Assembly: GCA_937894055.1 (NCBI GenBank) | Contig: CALDHQ010000390.1 | Location: forward strand, 1-5,838 | Source of the DNA: an uncultured Polymorphobacter sp. | GTDB lineage: Bacteria; Pseudomonadota; Alphaproteobacteria; Sphingomonadales; Sphingomonadaceae | Direction: 5' to 3' | DNA: 5,838 bases | Shown: positions 5,434 through 5,838 of the stretch, piece after piece | Layout of the letters: each line of letters opens with the position of its first letter | Position numbering within the stretch: the first letter of the stretch is position 1 | Notes under the pieces: model-generated | Databases searched by the model: none | Told to the model about the DNA's origin: nothing | What the model saw: the letters and a program-made list of their open reading frames with translations, nothing else | Translations under genes and position numbers: made by a program

Positions 5434-5679
5434 TCATGCCGCCGTGCTGGCGCCGTCGAATGCCGCGCAGGCCTCGTCGAACGCGGCTTCGCAATAAGCC
5501 AGATAGAACTCCCACAAGCGCATGAATCGGTCATCAAAGGTTCGGCTGCCTTCGACAAAGCCAACATGATACCCAGGGGGCAATCCGGATTCTGCATCCA
5601 GGCGAATTTTGTCAATGAAACGAGCGAAGAAAACGATGCCACAAGTGGTGGCGGAAGGACTGCGCAGAGGAAAGGCCAT
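5434..5679 (-). CDS. Small ORF, DUF5069-like head with cyclopropane-synthase-like tail; possibly a gene remnant
   Basis: An 81-residue ORF with two recognisable halves. Residues about 5-48 (PLRSP, then GIVFFARFIDKIRL, then LPPGYHVGF) resemble the conserved N-terminal part of DUF5069 proteins, whose function is unknown and which usually run to about 140 residues. Residues about 50-69 (FDDRFMRLWEFYLAYCEAAF) resemble the C-terminal end of cyclopropane-fatty-acyl-phospholipid-synthase-type methyltransferases. The final residues match neither family. No SD precedes the ATG at 5679, and codon use is less GC-biased at third positions than in thyA or folA. No methyltransferase catalytic domain is present, so an enzymatic role is unlikely. 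It may be a fusion relic or a weakly expressed small protein. The assignments are from memory of family motifs. Confidence 0.45.
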   Translation of the reverse strand: MAFPLRSPSATTCGIVFFARFIDKIRLDAESGLPPGYHVGFVEGSRTFDDRFMRLWEFYLAYCEAAFDEACAAFDGASTAA

Positions 5680-5699
5680 TACGATTGGAAAGGGGAAGA

Positions 5700-5837
5700 T
5701 TAGTGTGACTGTAAAGCCAAACGCTTGCGACCTGCCGCAGCTAGTTTTGTCGCGAGTCGTGGGGCGTAGCGAACGATTTCATGCACGAGTATTTCGGCCT
5801 TCGTCTCCTCACGGCGCGTCCTGGCTTCCCAACTATT
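5700..5837 (-). CDS. C-terminal end of an unidentified protein (starts beyond the window)
   Basis: A reading frame open from the right edge to a TAA at 5702-5700 gives 45 residues: a charged, helix-prone stretch (SWEARTRREETKAEILVHE), then VRYAPRLATKLAAAGRKR and a short tail. It ends 20 bp before the small ORF at 5679 on the same strand. I recognise no family. With only 46 open codons, chance is possible, but the amphipathic pattern and lack of stops favour a real gene end. Confidence 0.35.
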   Translation of the reverse strand, partial: NSWEARTRREETKAEILVHEIVRYAPRLATKLAAAGRKRLALQSH

Positions 5838-5838
5838 G

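Overview
The window is GC-rich (roughly two thirds G+C by eye). It carries compact genes with strongly GC-biased third codon positions, tight overlaps and bacterial Shine-Dalgarno (SD) sites. This composition, an NfrB-like glycosyltransferase, a LuxI-type synthase and the typical alphaproteobacterial repeat beginning GTCATTCCCGCG together suggest an alphaproteobacterium, probably a sphingomonad. The assignment is by resemblance only.

Left part (1-1520, minus strand): a membrane glycosyltransferase of the NfrB type, cut by the window edge, lies downstream of an acyl-homoserine-lactone synthase (LuxI family). A nested palindrome of 73 bp sits between them. No luxR partner gene is visible. The synthase start region carries a dyad that would hide its SD in a hairpin.

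Middle (1594-4169, plus strand): a folate/thymidylate operon, thyA then folA overlapping by 4 bp, followed 12 bp later by an M19 membrane dipeptidase. ThyA makes dTMP while oxidising methylene-THF to dihydrofolate, and FolA reduces it back, so the coupling of these two is functionally tight. The dipeptidase has its own strong SD and probably rides on the same transcript. A 31-bp perfect inverted repeat follows the operon.

Right part (4249-5838): mostly accessory or decayed sequence. It contains an orphan sigma70-like promoter, a pair of 16-bp direct repeats, a minus-strand single-domain globin-like gene with a structured leader, and about 580 bp without a credible gene. The distal half of that gap (about 5111-5427) is packed with mutually compatible hairpins and ends at an ATGG that weakly resembles the start of an IscB-type gene. 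I read it as a possible orphan HEARO/omega-RNA left by an IS200/IS605-type element; the structure is seen, but the family assignment is an inference. Beyond it lies a small minus-strand ORF that looks like a DUF5069-type head joined to a cyclopropane-fatty-acid-synthase-type tail. Last comes the open C-terminal end of another minus-strand gene. Codon choice in this last stretch is less GC-biased than in the core genes, which fits acquired or degrading DNA.
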